A stretch of DNA of 64,000 nucleotides from Streptomyces sp. NBC_00704 (GCF_036226605.1 NZ_CP109000.1:4212501-4276500), one strand, 5' to 3'; positions 51,644 to 60,939 are shown, counted from the stretch's first letter. A program made the numbers and translations. The notes: generated by a model from the letters alone, not told the origin.

Positions 51644-51850
51644 TGCGGTCTTCCTGGGTTGACGTGCCGACACCCCGTGGGGGCCGCGACCTGGTCACGT
51701 TCGCACGTGGGATCGAACGGGCGTCACGCTAACGAGTCCTTCGCGGGACTGTGTGCAGTCTGTGTGAGGCTCCTGCGCGAATCCCTTGAGGGCCTTGGGG
51801 ACGGTCCGACGCCCGTCCATGCATATGAACAGAAATCAAGTACACGACTC

Positions 51851-51897
51851 TTGACGCGTTCACACCATGCCTCTAGCTTCCGGGAGAAAGCGCTTTC
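51851..51897 (+). promoter_or_regulatory. Near-consensus promoter with 12-bp palindromic operator
   Basis: -35 ttgacg (51851-51856), 17-bp spacer, -10 tagctt (51874-51879). A perfect palindrome gaaagcgctttc (51886-51897) sits at +1. This is the arrangement of LacI/GalR-family carbohydrate repressors. Confidence 0.75.
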
Positions 51898-51938
51898 CAG
51901 TTCGGCCGACCGCACTCGCCCCGTTCCTGGAGATGAAC

Positions 51939-53519
51939 ATGCAGCTGAGAACCGTCATGGCGTGCGTCAGTCTGGTGTCCGGCGCGCTCGTCGCGCTGAC
52001 CGGCCCCACGGCCCAGGCCGCCACCGCCCGCTACGAGGCCGAGTCCTCCCCGGCGGTCTGCACCGGAACCATCGACTCCGACTGGACCGGCTACTCCGGC
52101 AGCGGATTCTGCAACGGCGCCAACTCGACCGGCGGCTACGCCCAGTTCACGGTGAACGCGGCCACGGCCGGCACGGCCACCCTGAGCGTCCGCTTCGCCA
52201 ACGGGACCGCGGCCGCGCGCCCGGCCTCGCTGGTCGTCAACGGCACGGCCGTGCAGACGCCGTCCTTCGAGGCCACCGGCGCCTGGTCGACCTGGGTCAC
52301 CAAGACCCTCACGGTCACCCTGAACGCCGGGAGCAACACGATCCGGCTCGCCCCGACGACCTCCGCCGGGCTGCCCAACGTCGACTACCTCGACGCGGTG
52401 ACGCCCGACGGCGGCACCACCCCGCCCGCCGGCGGCGCGCTCTACGTCTCCCCGGCCGGGGTGGACGGCGCGGCCGGCACCCAGTCCGCGCCCACCACCC
52501 TGACCTCGGCGATCAGCCGTGTGTCCGCGGGCGGGACGATCTACCTGCGCGGCGGCACGTACTCCTACGCCTCCACGGTCACCGTCCCGCAGACCGCCAA
52601 CGGCACGGCCGCCGCCCGTACCACGCTGTCCGCCTATCCGGGCGAGAAGCCGGTCCTCGACTTCTCGGCGCAGAGCGAGAGCGCGTCGAACCGGGGACTC
52701 CAGCTCTTCGGCTCGTACTGGCACGTCTCGGGCCTCACCGTGCAGCACGCCGGTGACAACGGGATCTACGTCGGCGGCAGCCACAACGTCATCGAGCGCA
52801 CGGTGACGGCGTACAACCGCGACACGGGACTGCAACTCGGGCGGATCGCCTCCACCACGCCGAGCAGCCAGTGGCCGTCCGACAACCTGATCCTGAGCGC
52901 CGAGTCGCACGACAACGCCGACTCCGACGGAGAGGACGCCGACGGGTTCGCCGCCAAGCTCACCACCGGCGCCGGCAACGTCTTCCGCTACGCCGTCTCG
53001 CACAACAACATCGACGACGGCTGGGACCTCTACACCAAGACCGACACCGGCCCGATCGGCCCGGTGACCATCGAGGACTCCCTCTCCTACGGCAACGGCA
53101 CCCTCTCCGACGGCACCGTGAACTCCAACGGCGACCGCAACGGCTTCAAGCTCGGCGGCGACGACATCGCCGTGAACCACGTCGTCCGGCGCAGCATCGC
53201 CTTCCACAACGGCAAGCACGGCTTCACCTACAACAGCAACCCCGGTTCCATGGCCGTGTCGAACAACCTCAGCATCGACAACGCCCAGCGCAACTACTCG
53301 TGGGACAAGGGGACTTCGGTCTTCCGTGGCAACACCTCGTGCCGGTTCGGCGTGAGCGGCTCGAACGACAAGACCGTCGGCGACGCCGACGCCACCAACC
53401 AGTTCTGGACCGGCGCGAACGGCTCCCGGTGCGCCTCCTACTCGGGCGCGCTCGGCTGGTCCTTCGCCTCGGACGGCCGTCTCGTCGTCACCCTCGGAGG
53501 CAAGCAGGTGACCCTGTGA
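51939..53519 (+). CDS. Secreted CBM35 + PL9-type pectate lyase
   Basis: A 526-residue protein. Signal peptide MQLRTVMACVSLVSGALVALTG...AQA, then an N-terminal carbohydrate-binding domain of CBM35/CBM6 type (RYEAESSPAVCTG, GGYAQFTVNA, NTIRLAP...NVDYLDAV). A PL9-like right-handed beta-helix follows with LYVSPAGVDGAAGTQSAPTTLTSAISRVSAGGTIYLRGG and DNADSDGEDADGFAAKLTTG. Expected to cut polygalacturonate by beta-elimination, with Ca2+. The ATG at 51939 has ggag 6 nt upstream; ATG 51933 is less well spaced. Confidence 0.92.
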   Translation: MQLRTVMACVSLVSGALVALTGPTAQAATARYEAESSPAVCTGTIDSDWTGYSGSGFCNGANSTGGYAQFTVNAATAGTATLSVRFANGTAAARPASLVVNGTAVQTPSFEATGAWSTWVTKTLTVTLNAGSNTIRLAPTTSAGLPNVDYLDAVTPDGGTTPPAGGALYVSPAGVDGAAGTQSAPTTLTSAISRVSAGGTIYLRGGTYSYASTVTVPQTANGTAAARTTLSAYPGEKPVLDFSAQSESASNRGLQLFGSYWHVSGLTVQHAGDNGIYVGGSHNVIERTVTAYNRDTGLQLGRIASTTPSSQWPSDNLILSAESHDNADSDGEDADGFAAKLTTGAGNVFRYAVSHNNIDDGWDLYTKTDTGPIGPVTIEDSLSYGNGTLSDGTVNSNGDRNGFKLGGDDIAVNHVVRRSIAFHNGKHGFTYNSNPGSMAVSNNLSIDNAQRNYSWDKGTSVFRGNTSCRFGVSGSNDKTVGDADATNQFWTGANGSRCASYSGALGWSFASDGRLVVTLGGKQVTL

Positions 53520-53603
53520 CTCTGTGACCCCGTGATGCGGTGACCGGGGCGGCCGCACGGCCGCGCGGCCGCAGGGCGTGACGAGGTGAAGAGCAGGCGA
53601 CCG

Positions 53604-53635
53604 CGAAGGCCCGGGTTCCGCGACCCGGGCCTTCG
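53604..53635. terminator. 13-bp perfect terminator between convergent genes
   Basis: Arms 53604-53616 and 53623-53635, loop tccgcg. Serves the pectate lyase and the convergent regulator. Confidence 0.85.
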
Positions 53636-53641
53636 TCGGCG

Positions 53642-54367
53642 TCAGGCGGAGGGCGGTGTGGGCGGGGTGGAGAGGATCTCGCGCGCCTGCTCCGCCGCGC
53701 GCGTCGTGCTCTCGCGGATGAAGTCGAGGAAGCGGGCGATGTTCTCCAGGCGGGCGGCGGCCGGCGTGCCCTGACCGAGGACGCCGACGCCCTGGCGGGC
53801 GATCGCCACGATCTGGAGCAGGGACTCGGCGGTGGCGATCATCGACCGGTACCAGATGTCGTCGTCGACGACGTAGCGCTCGCGACGGCGTTCGTCGCGC
53901 TCCCGGCGCACCAGGCCCTGGCCCTCCAGGAAGGTGATCGCCTTGGAGACGGACGCCGGGCTGACCTGGAGCCGCTGGACGAGTTCGGCCGCGGTGAGGC
54001 TGCCCGAGTCGGTGAGGGTGAGACAGGCCAGCACCCGGGCCATCATCGCGGGCGTGCCGGATCCGACGAGGACGGTGGTGAACAGTTCCTCGTACTCGCG
54101 CATGGCCTCGGGGTCGCGCCCGTGGGCCTGCGGGGGCGCCTCCGTCCCCCGGGACGCGGCGGGCCGGCGCCGGTGGGTGCGGCGTTCGGTGGCGCGGTGG
54201 GCGAGGTCGGCGCGGTAGGAGGCGGGGCCGCCGTTGCGCATGACCTCGCGGGTGATCGTCGAGGTCGGCCGGTCGAGACGTCGGGCGATCTCCGCGTAGG
54301 CGAGGCCGTCGGCCAGTCCCAGCGCGATCTGCCGGCGTTCCTGCTGGGTGAGCCTGCCTCCCGGCAT
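53642..54367 (-). CDS. MarR/GbsR-like regulator with IS30-type HTH extension
   Basis: A 241-residue protein. Residues 5-45 (LTQQERRQIALGLADGLAYAEIARRLDRPTSTITREVMRNGG) look like the HTH_38 of IS30 transposases. A second winged helix (SGSLTAAELVQRLQVSPASVSKAITFLEGQGLVRRERDERRRERY) has GbsR/MarR character. A C-terminal helix pair probably dimerises. Two DNA-binding units in one chain are unusual. It is divergent from the DUF4097-DrrAB operon and probably controls it. Ribosome-binding site gaaggag. Confidence 0.85.
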   Translation of the reverse strand: MPGGRLTQQERRQIALGLADGLAYAEIARRLDRPTSTITREVMRNGGPASYRADLAHRATERRTHRRRPAASRGTEAPPQAHGRDPEAMREYEELFTTVLVGSGTPAMMARVLACLTLTDSGSLTAAELVQRLQVSPASVSKAITFLEGQGLVRRERDERRRERYVVDDDIWYRSMIATAESLLQIVAIARQGVGVLGQGTPAAARLENIARFLDFIRESTTRAAEQAREILSTPPTPPSA

Positions 54368-54430
54368 CGCGGTCTCCTTCGTGTTCTCGTGCCCCGTGCT
54401 GCCGCCAGCATAGCGTTCACCGCCATTCTA

Positions 54431-54483
54431 TTGCAACGAAGACTGCCGATCCGTTGCGTTGAACCGAGAGCTGTTGCAACGAA
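54431..54483. promoter_or_regulatory. Repeated ttgcaacgaa operator-like boxes
   Basis: ttgcaacgaa occurs at 54431-54440 and 54474-54483. Related ccgttgcgttgaac (from 54451), cagtgcaacat and gaacgcaacg (about 54545) flank them. The 235-nt A+T-richer gap lies between the regulator and DUF4097. Confidence 0.6.
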
Positions 54484-54602
54484 AGATGGCAGATGAGCTG
54501 CTATTACGCGGCATCAGTGCAACATATGGGTTGATGGATCAGTGAACGCAACGTAGCTTTTCCTCTGTCGGAAACAAGCAGCAGTCGGCATAGGAGTCAA
54601 CG

Positions 54603-55271
54603 ATGCAGAAGTTCGTCACCCCCTCCCCGGTGTCCGTCGTCCTCGACGTCCCGGCCGGACGTGTCCGGTTCATCGCCGCGGACCTGTCCGACAGCACGGT
54701 CGAGGTCCTGCCCGCGGACGCCTCGAACGGAAGCGACGTCAAGGCCGCCGAGCGGGTCGCGGTCGGCTTCGCGGACGGCGTCCTGCGCATCGAGGCCGCT
54801 CCGGCGAAGAGCCGGATCCTCGGCGGCTCCGGGGCCGTCGAGGTGACCGTCCGGCTGCCCGCCGGCTCCCGCGTCGACGCCAGGACGGCGAGCGGCGAGC
54901 TGCGGGGCGTCGGACGGCTCGGCGACGTCGCGTTCGAGGGCGCGCACGGCTCGGTCAAGCTCGACGAGACCGCGGGCGCCCGCCTCGTCCTCATGGCGGG
55001 CGACGTCACGGTCGGCCGGCTGGGCGGCCCCGCGGAGATCAGCACCCAGAAGGGCGACATCGACGTCGCCGAGGCCGTGCGCGGCACGGTCACCCTGCGC
55101 ACCGAGGCCGGCCGGATCTCGGTCGGCGCCGCCCGCGGCGTCTCCGCATCCCTGGACGCCGGCACCGGTTTCGGCCGCGTCCACAACGCGCTGCGGAACG
55201 CCGACGGCGACGCCGCCCTGCACATCCACGCGACCACCGCCTACGGCGACATCACCGCCCGCAGCCTCTGA
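54603..55271 (+). CDS. DUF4097 family beta-strand repeat protein
   Basis: A 222-residue protein. Repeated parallel strands (EVTVRLPAGSRVDARTASGELRG, TVTLRTEAGRISVGAARG, GDITARS) form the DUF4097 beta-solenoid. No signal peptide is seen, so it is probably cytoplasmic. First gene of an operon with an ABC exporter, a common Streptomyces grouping with GbsR/PadR-type regulators. The 155-nt gap to the ABC gene is C-rich. Ribosome-binding site aggag. Confidence 0.88.
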   Translation: MQKFVTPSPVSVVLDVPAGRVRFIAADLSDSTVEVLPADASNGSDVKAAERVAVGFADGVLRIEAAPAKSRILGGSGAVEVTVRLPAGSRVDARTASGELRGVGRLGDVAFEGAHGSVKLDETAGARLVLMAGDVTVGRLGGPAEISTQKGDIDVAEAVRGTVTLRTEAGRISVGAARGVSASLDAGTGFGRVHNALRNADGDAALHIHATTAYGDITARSL

Positions 55272-55426
55272 ACGCCTCCTCCCGGCGCCCCTCCTCCCTC
55301 CCCCTCCCTCCCCCTTCTCACCGCAAACCCGTCCCACCCCGCGGTCCCAGCCACCTCCGCTGTCCCGCCCCCTCCGCGGTCCCCCGGCCCGCAGCCACGA
55401 CCCGCAGTTCCCGAAGGAGAACCCAC

Positions 55427-56395
55427 ATGACAGACCTGGCCATCGCGGCGCACGGGCTGCGCAAGTCCTACGGCGACAAGACCGTGCTGGACGGCGTCGA
55501 CCTGGCCGTCCCCGAAGGGACGGTCTTCGCCCTGCTGGGCCCGAACGGGGCCGGCAAGACCACCGCCGTCAAGATCCTCTCCACGCTCGTCTCCCCAGGT
55601 CCCGGCTCCGGCGAGATCCGCGTCGGCGGCCACGACCTCGCGGCCGACCCGCAGGCGGTGCGGGCCGCGATCGGCGTCACCGGGCAGTTCTCCGCGGTCG
55701 ACGGGCTGATCACCGGCCTGGAGAACATGCTCCTCATGGCCGACCTGCACCATCTGCCCAGGAGCGAGGGCCGGCGGACCGCCGCCGAACTGCTGGAGCG
55801 CTTCGACCTGGCGGAGGCCGCGAAGAAGCCCGCCTCCACCTACTCCGGCGGCATGAAGCGCCGTCTCGACATCGCCATGACCCTGGTCGGCGGCCCGCGG
55901 ATCATCTTCCTCGACGAGCCCACCACCGGTCTGGACCCGCGCTCGCGGCACACCATGTGGCAGATCATCCGCGAGCTGGTCACCGGCGGCGTGACCGTCT
56001 TCCTCACCACCCAGTACCTGGAGGAGGCCGACCAGCTCGCCGACCGCATCGCCGTCCTCGACGGCGGCGGGATCGCCGCCGAGGGCACCGCCGCGGAACT
56101 CAAGCGGCTGGTCCCCGGCGGGCACGTACGGCTCCGCTTCTCCGACCCGGCCGCCCACCGGAGCGCGCTCGGCGCCCTGGGCGACGTCACCGGGGACGAG
56201 GAGGCGCTGACGGTGCTGATCCCCGGCGACGGCAGCCAGCGCGAGCTGCGCTCGATCCTCGACCGGCTGGACCGCGCCGGCGTCGAGGCCGACGAGCTGA
56301 CCGTGCACACCCCCGACCTCGACGACGTGTTTTTCGCCCTGACCGGCAGCGCCGGCCTTCCCCGCCAGTCCGAGTCCAAGGAGTCCGTCCGATGA
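55427..56395 (+). CDS. ABC exporter ATP-binding protein (DrrA family)
   Basis: A 322-residue protein. Walker A GPNGAGKTT, Q-loop GVTGQFSAVDGLITGLEN, signature YSGGMKRRLD, Walker B RIIFLDEPTTGLD, switch His in TTQYLEEAD region, then the C-terminal DrrA-type domain ending DLDDVFFALTG. It drives export of a hydrophobic compound, typically a drug or antibiotic. Ribosome-binding site gaaggag; ATGA overlap with the permease. Confidence 0.94.
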   Translation: MTDLAIAAHGLRKSYGDKTVLDGVDLAVPEGTVFALLGPNGAGKTTAVKILSTLVSPGPGSGEIRVGGHDLAADPQAVRAAIGVTGQFSAVDGLITGLENMLLMADLHHLPRSEGRRTAAELLERFDLAEAAKKPASTYSGGMKRRLDIAMTLVGGPRIIFLDEPTTGLDPRSRHTMWQIIRELVTGGVTVFLTTQYLEEADQLADRIAVLDGGGIAAEGTAAELKRLVPGGHVRLRFSDPAAHRSALGALGDVTGDEEALTVLIPGDGSQRELRSILDRLDRAGVEADELTVHTPDLDDVFFALTGSAGLPRQSESKESVR

Positions 56396-57204
56396 GCGCC
56401 CCCCTGGCCCCCGCCCGCCCGGCCCCGTTCTCCCTCGCCGTACGCGACTCCTGGACGATGGTGCGCCGCAACCTGCTGCACGCGCGGCGCTACCCGTCGC
56501 TCACCCTCAACCTGCTGCTCACGCCGATCGTGCTGCTGCTGCTCTTCGTCTACATCTTCGGCGGCGTGATGAGCGCGGGCATGGGCGGCGACGGCCGCTC
56601 CGACTACATCGCCTACATCGTTCCCGGCATCCTGATGATGACCGTCGGCGGCACGGTGATCGGGACGGCGGTGTCCGTCGCCACCGACATGAACGAGGGC
56701 GTCATCGCCCGCTTCCGCACGATGGCGATCCACCGCGGGTCGGTGCTCGTCGGGCATGTCGTCGGCAGCGTGCTCCAGTGCGTCGCCGGCGTGGTCCTGG
56801 TCGGCGCGGTCGCCGTGGCCATCGGCTTCCGCTCCACCGACGCCACGGCCCTGGAGTGGCTGGCCGCGTTCGGGCTGCTCGTCATGTTCGCCCTGGCGCT
56901 CACCTGGATCGCGGTCGGCACGGGTTTGGCCAGTCCGAACGCCGAGGCGGCCGCCAACGGCGCCCAGCCGCTGGTGCTGCTGCCGCTCGTCTCCAGCGCG
57001 TTCATCCCGGCCGACTCGATGCCGGGCTGGTTCCGGCCGATCGCCGAGTACCAGCCCTTCACGCCCGCCATCGAGACCCTGCGCGGGCTGCTGCTCGGCA
57101 CCGGGATCGGCCACAACGGCTGGCTCGCGGTCGCCTGGTGCGTCGTGCTGACGGCCCTGGGCCACCGCTGGTCGACGGCGCGCTTCGCCCGCGACCCGGA
57201 GTAG
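56392..57204 (+). CDS. ABC exporter permease (DrrB family)
   Basis: A 270-residue protein with six TM segments and the typical ABC-2 signature ending (SAFIPADSMPGWFRPIAEYQPFTPAIETLRGLL). It overlaps the ATPase stop, so the two are translationally coupled. Substrate unknown; partner of DrrA above. Confidence 0.93.
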   Translation: MSAPLAPARPAPFSLAVRDSWTMVRRNLLHARRYPSLTLNLLLTPIVLLLLFVYIFGGVMSAGMGGDGRSDYIAYIVPGILMMTVGGTVIGTAVSVATDMNEGVIARFRTMAIHRGSVLVGHVVGSVLQCVAGVVLVGAVAVAIGFRSTDATALEWLAAFGLLVMFALALTWIAVGTGLASPNAEAAANGAQPLVLLPLVSSAFIPADSMPGWFRPIAEYQPFTPAIETLRGLLLGTGIGHNGWLAVAWCVVLTALGHRWSTARFARDPE

Positions 57205-57233
57205 CCGCCGGGCCCGCGACGTGGCCGTCGGAC

Positions 57234-57274
57234 GGCGGTGTGCCCCGGCCCGTGGAGGGCCGGGGCACACCGCC
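57234..57274. terminator. 18-bp perfect bidirectional terminator
   Basis: Arms 57234-57251 and 57257-57274 with a 5-nt loop, between the exporter operon and the convergent TetR gene. cgttccgcggtgcggg is directly repeated after it. Confidence 0.88.
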
Positions 57275-57327
57275 GTTCCGCGGTGCGGGGGCGTTCCGCG
57301 GTGCGGGTCGGGACCGGCCGGGGCCGG

Positions 57328-58134
57328 TCAGCCGGACCGGCGGTCGTCCTCCGGGCCGCCGTGTCCTGTGCCGCCGCCCTTGCGGTCCCCGTCCTCCCGG
57401 CTCCCGCCCTCCCGGTCCCCGTCCTCCCGGTCGGTCAGGGTGGCGAGTTCCGCGGTGAAGAGGTGGGCGGGGTCGAAGCCCATGCCGGTGAAGTGGCCCG
57501 CGAGTTCCAGGGACAGGACGCCGTGCAGCCGGGTCCAGAAGGCCAGGGCCCGGCGCAGTGCGGCGGGCGGGGCGGGGTGGCCGTCCGCCCACTGCCGGCC
57601 GAGGCCCTCCAGCCGTGCGGTGAACCCGGTCGCGGGGTCGTCGCCGGAGTCGGCCGGGCCGCCCGGCGCGGGAGCCGGACCGTCGTGAGCCGGATCGTCG
57701 TGAGCCGTCGCTTCGACGCTCGCGTCGAGCAGGCTCGTCATGATCTCGGCCGCGAGCGCGGTGACGTCGTCGGGCGCGTGGTAGCCCGACACCGGTGTCC
57801 CGTAGACGAGGAAGTACCGCTGGGGGTCGGCCAGGGCCCAGGCGCGCAGCGTGTGCGCCGCCCCGGTGAGGCCGGTCCCGGCGGCCGAGGCCGTGCGGAA
57901 GGCGTCGGCGAGGCTGCGGTAGGCGTCCCTGATGAGCGCGGTGATCAGCTCGTCGCGCCCGGCGAAGTACCGGTACAGCGCCGGCCCGCTGAGCCCCATC
58001 TGCTTGGCGATGGCGTTGAGGGAGAGCCCGGACGCCCCCGCCGTGGCGATCTGCTCCCACGCCCGCTGCTTGATCTCCGCGCGGACCTGGGCCCGGTAGC
58101 GCTCGCGCGGGGTGCTCGTGCCCGTCTCCGCCAT
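57328..58134 (-). CDS. TetR regulator with WHG-type C-domain
   Basis: A 268-residue protein. HTH at about 20-66 (AWEQIATAGASGLSLNAIAKQMGLSGPALYRYFAGRDELITALI). The C-terminal ligand domain has AWALADPQRYFLVYGTPVSGY, as in the WHG group. The tail is a low-complexity acidic Asp/Gly/Arg repeat (REDGDREGGSREDGDRKGG). It is divergent from the MDR gene at 58274, and the 139-nt gap is A+T-rich with gttaga and tctaac half-sites, so it probably represses the oxidoreductase. Ribosome-binding site gaaggctg, moderate. Confidence 0.88.
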   Translation of the reverse strand: MAETGTSTPRERYRAQVRAEIKQRAWEQIATAGASGLSLNAIAKQMGLSGPALYRYFAGRDELITALIRDAYRSLADAFRTASAAGTGLTGAAHTLRAWALADPQRYFLVYGTPVSGYHAPDDVTALAAEIMTSLLDASVEATAHDDPAHDGPAPAPGGPADSGDDPATGFTARLEGLGRQWADGHPAPPAALRRALAFWTRLHGVLSLELAGHFTGMGFDPAHLFTAELATLTDREDGDREGGSREDGDRKGGGTGHGGPEDDRRSG

Positions 58135-58273
58135 GGTGTGCCGCAGCCTTCCTCTTCAGAACAGTTAGAGGCTATCACGAACGTTATTGACACTGACTCG
58201 AGCGGTGAGTTACAACTTCTAACGAACGCAATCACAGCTAACCGGCTGTGGCCGTGAACCGCTGGAGGCCGTC

Positions 58274-59308
58274 GTGAACACCGCCGAGGAACTCGTCGAG
58301 ATCGTCCTGCCGGGCAAGGTCGAGCCCGACGGCCTGGAGATACGGCGCGGGCAGGTCCCCGCCCCCGGCCCCGGCCAGGTCCTGGTCGAGATGGAGGCGA
58401 CCGGCGTCTCCTTCGCCGAGCAGCAGATGCGCCGCGGCCGGTACTACGACCAGCCGCCGTTCCCCTTCGTGCCCGGCTACGACCTGGTGGGCACGGTCCG
58501 GGCGACCGGCGCGGGCGTCCCCGCCGACCTGACCGGCGCGAGGGTGGCGGCCCTGGTCAAGGTCGGCGCCTGGGCCAGCCATGTGCTCGTCGACGCGGCC
58601 GACGCCGTGCCGGTGCCCGACGGCATCGACCCGTCCGACGCCGAGACGCTGGTCCTCAACGGCGTCACCGCCTGGCAGATGCTGCACCGCAGGGCGCGGG
58701 TGCGCGCCGGGCAGACCGTCCTGGTGCACGGCGCCAACGGGGGTGTCGGCTCGATCCTCGTCCAGCTCGCCCGGGCGGCCGGCGCACACGTGATCGGCAC
58801 CGCGTCGGCCCGCCACCACGAAGCCCTGCGGGAGCAGGGGGTCACCCCCGTCGACCACCGCGCCGGGAACGTCGCCGCCCGCGTGCGCGCCCTCGCACCC
58901 GCAGGCGTGGACGCCGTCTTCGACCACGTCGGCGGTCCGGGCGTCGTCGACTCCTGGAAGCTGCTCGCGCCCGGCGGCACACTCGTCTCGTACGGCACCG
59001 CCTCCACGCGGGACGCCGAGGGCTCCGCGCGGTTGCCGGTGCTCAAGCTGCTCGGCCGGCTGTGGCTGTGGAACGCATTGCCCAATCGCCGCAGCGCCTG
59101 CTTCTTCAACGTCTGGGCGGGCCGCGCCCTGTCCGGGAACCGCTTCCGGGCCCGGCTGCGCGCCGACCTCGCCGCGCTCTTCGCGGCGCTGGGGCGGGGC
59201 GACGTCACCCCGAGGATCGCGGCCCGCTACCCGCTCGCCGACGTCGCCGAGGCCCTGCGCCTGGCCGAGTCCGGCACGGTCGCGGGCAAGGTCCTGCTCA
59301 CCCCGTAG
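58274..59308 (+). CDS. Quinone-oxidoreductase-like MDR protein
   Basis: A 344-residue protein. GroES-like N-domain (PAPGPGQVLVEMEATGVSFAEQQMRRGRYY) without zinc-binding Cys, Rossmann motif VLVHGANGGVGSILVQLARAAGA, and PLADVAEALRLAESGTVAGKVLL at the C-terminus. NADPH-dependent reductase of quinones or enones. Ribosome-binding site ctggagg; GTG start. Confidence 0.9.
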   Translation: MNTAEELVEIVLPGKVEPDGLEIRRGQVPAPGPGQVLVEMEATGVSFAEQQMRRGRYYDQPPFPFVPGYDLVGTVRATGAGVPADLTGARVAALVKVGAWASHVLVDAADAVPVPDGIDPSDAETLVLNGVTAWQMLHRRARVRAGQTVLVHGANGGVGSILVQLARAAGAHVIGTASARHHEALREQGVTPVDHRAGNVAARVRALAPAGVDAVFDHVGGPGVVDSWKLLAPGGTLVSYGTASTRDAEGSARLPVLKLLGRLWLWNALPNRRSACFFNVWAGRALSGNRFRARLRADLAALFAALGRGDVTPRIAARYPLADVAEALRLAESGTVAGKVLLTP

Positions 59309-59524
59309 GGCGACGGACCGACGCCCCACGCCGACGGCGGCCCGCGCCACGGGCGCGAAGCCCGGCTCCACGACCGGCGACGACGGCCGGCCGAGGACGG
59401 CCCACCGAGGACAGCCCCTGAGGACGGCCACCGAGGTCAGCCCCCGAGGTCTGCCGGCCGAGGGGTGCGCGGTGGGACGGGCGGCCGCGCCTCCCGTCCC
59501 GCGGGACGGGCCGCCGCACCCCGG

Positions 59525-60307
59525 TCAGCTGGGGAACATCCCGGCGGTGGCGTTGACCCAGGTGCCCGTGATCGCGACGCCCGCGTCGGAGGCGAGGAAC
59601 GTCGCCAGCGCGGCGATGTCCGCGATGCGCGGCGAGCGCTTCGTCATCCGCAGGCCGTCCAGGTGGGCGCGGATGCCGTTGACCGCGGCCTCGTCGGCGG
59701 CCGGCGCGCCCGCGGCCGTCAGCTTCTCGGGGGTCAGGGTGTCGACGACGCCGGCGGTCCAGATCCCGCAGACCCGCACGCCGGCCGGCCCGGCCTCCTG
59801 GGCGAGCTGGCGGATCAGCGCGTCCAGCGCGCCGTCGGCCGCGCCGGTTCCGCCCAGCATCGGGGTGCCGTTGGCCGACCCGCTGTTCAGGGCGAGGATC
59901 ACGCCCGACCCCTGCGCCGACATGCGGCGGGCCGCCGCGCGGGCGGTGACGAACTGGCACGCGAGGCCCTGCACGACCGGCCGGGTGTAGTCCTCGACCG
60001 ACATCTCGGTCAGCGGCACGCCCTGGAGGTCGCCGCGCGGCACGAGGTTGAAGGAGACGTCGAGCCGTCCGGCCCGTTCGACGACGGACGTGGCGTGGGC
60101 CTCGACGGCGTGCTCGTCCCGCGCGTCCAGCACGTCGTACTCCGCGCCGGTCTCGGCGGCGGCCCTGCGCAGCGTCTCCTCCGTGCGGCCGGCGAGGAAC
60201 ACCCGCGCCCCCGCCGCCGCGTACGCCCTCGCCACCCCCGCGCCGAGCGATCCCGCCCCGCCGTAGACGACCGCGACCTTGTTCTCCAGGCTCTGCGCCA
60301 TGCTCAT
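59525..60307 (-). CDS. Degenerate SDR-fold protein lacking catalytic Tyr/Lys
   Basis: A 260-residue protein. The NAD(P)-binding YGGAGSLGAGVARAYAAAGARV and strand VILALNSGSAN are intact, with the catalytic-Ser position. Where the YxxxK pair should be, the sequence reads GTGAADGALDALIR, so Tyr and Lys are both missing. It therefore cannot be a conventional dehydrogenase. Start ATG 60307 (ggggcga) or 60301. Preceded by about 350 nt without genes. Confidence 0.85.
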   Translation of the reverse strand: MSMAQSLENKVAVVYGGAGSLGAGVARAYAAAGARVFLAGRTEETLRRAAAETGAEYDVLDARDEHAVEAHATSVVERAGRLDVSFNLVPRGDLQGVPLTEMSVEDYTRPVVQGLACQFVTARAAARRMSAQGSGVILALNSGSANGTPMLGGTGAADGALDALIRQLAQEAGPAGVRVCGIWTAGVVDTLTPEKLTAAGAPAADEAAVNGIRAHLDGLRMTKRSPRIADIAALATFLASDAGVAITGTWVNATAGMFPS

Positions 60308-60660
60308 TCGCCCCTCGGCCGGGGCGCCCTGTGCGCCCGTCACCTGACAGGACCGCCGCAGCCGCGAAAACTCATCGCTCGCGGGGCCCCGGATCGCCGG
60401 TCGGCGCCGGCGTCGCGAAACCGGCGCGGACGCGGGGGACTTCAGGAGGGATCACGGCCGCCCGCTGCCGCGGCGGAAGCCGCCGGACGGCGGTCGGGAG
60501 GACCGGTTCGAGCGTCTCGCCGGCCACGGCCTCCCTCGTCGGGACGGCACGCGGCGCGGAGGCTCCGGGGCGGCCGACTGCCCGCCGCCCGGCCGCGACC
60601 GACCGGCGGTCCGTCGGCCGGCCGGCCGTGCGGTGGGGCGGCCGTGCGGTGGGGCGGGGC
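60308..60660. other. GC-rich gap without recognisable gene
   Basis: 353 nt. Contains a duplicated ggccgtgcggtggggc segment just before the CBS gene stop. No coding frame with normal codon usage seen on either strand. Confidence 0.5.
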
Positions 60661-60939
60661 TCAGACGGCCCGGGAACCGGGGACGTCGCGCAGTCGGACC
60701 CGGTCCGTGTACGCGGGGGACTCCCGGAAGACGGTGAGGCCGGCGCGGCTGACCGCGCCCGTGCACTGGTCGTCCCCGTCGCACAGCACGAGGTACTCGA
60801 CTCCCGCGCCGGCCATCAGGGAGAGGGCCACCTCGACGGTCATGTCGTCGAGCACCCGGGGCCCGGACGGCTCCACGCCGTGGGCCCTGGTCGCGAGAGC
60901 GGAATCCGCCCGGTGCTGTCGCGTGCGAACCGGTGTCAA
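60661..60939 (-). CDS. Single-CBS-domain protein (TTG start)
   Basis: A 92-residue protein. TTG start preceded by a perfect aggagg. Contains MTVEVALSLMAGAGVEYLVLCDGDDQCTGAVSRAGL, a single CBS motif that should dimerise and may bind adenine nucleotides. It follows the DEAD helicase on the same strand, beyond a strong terminator. CBS proteins often accompany csp/DEAD modules in actinobacteria (recollection). Confidence 0.78.
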   Translation of the reverse strand: MTPVRTRQHRADSALATRAHGVEPSGPRVLDDMTVEVALSLMAGAGVEYLVLCDGDDQCTGAVSRAGLTVFRESPAYTDRVRLRDVPGSRAV

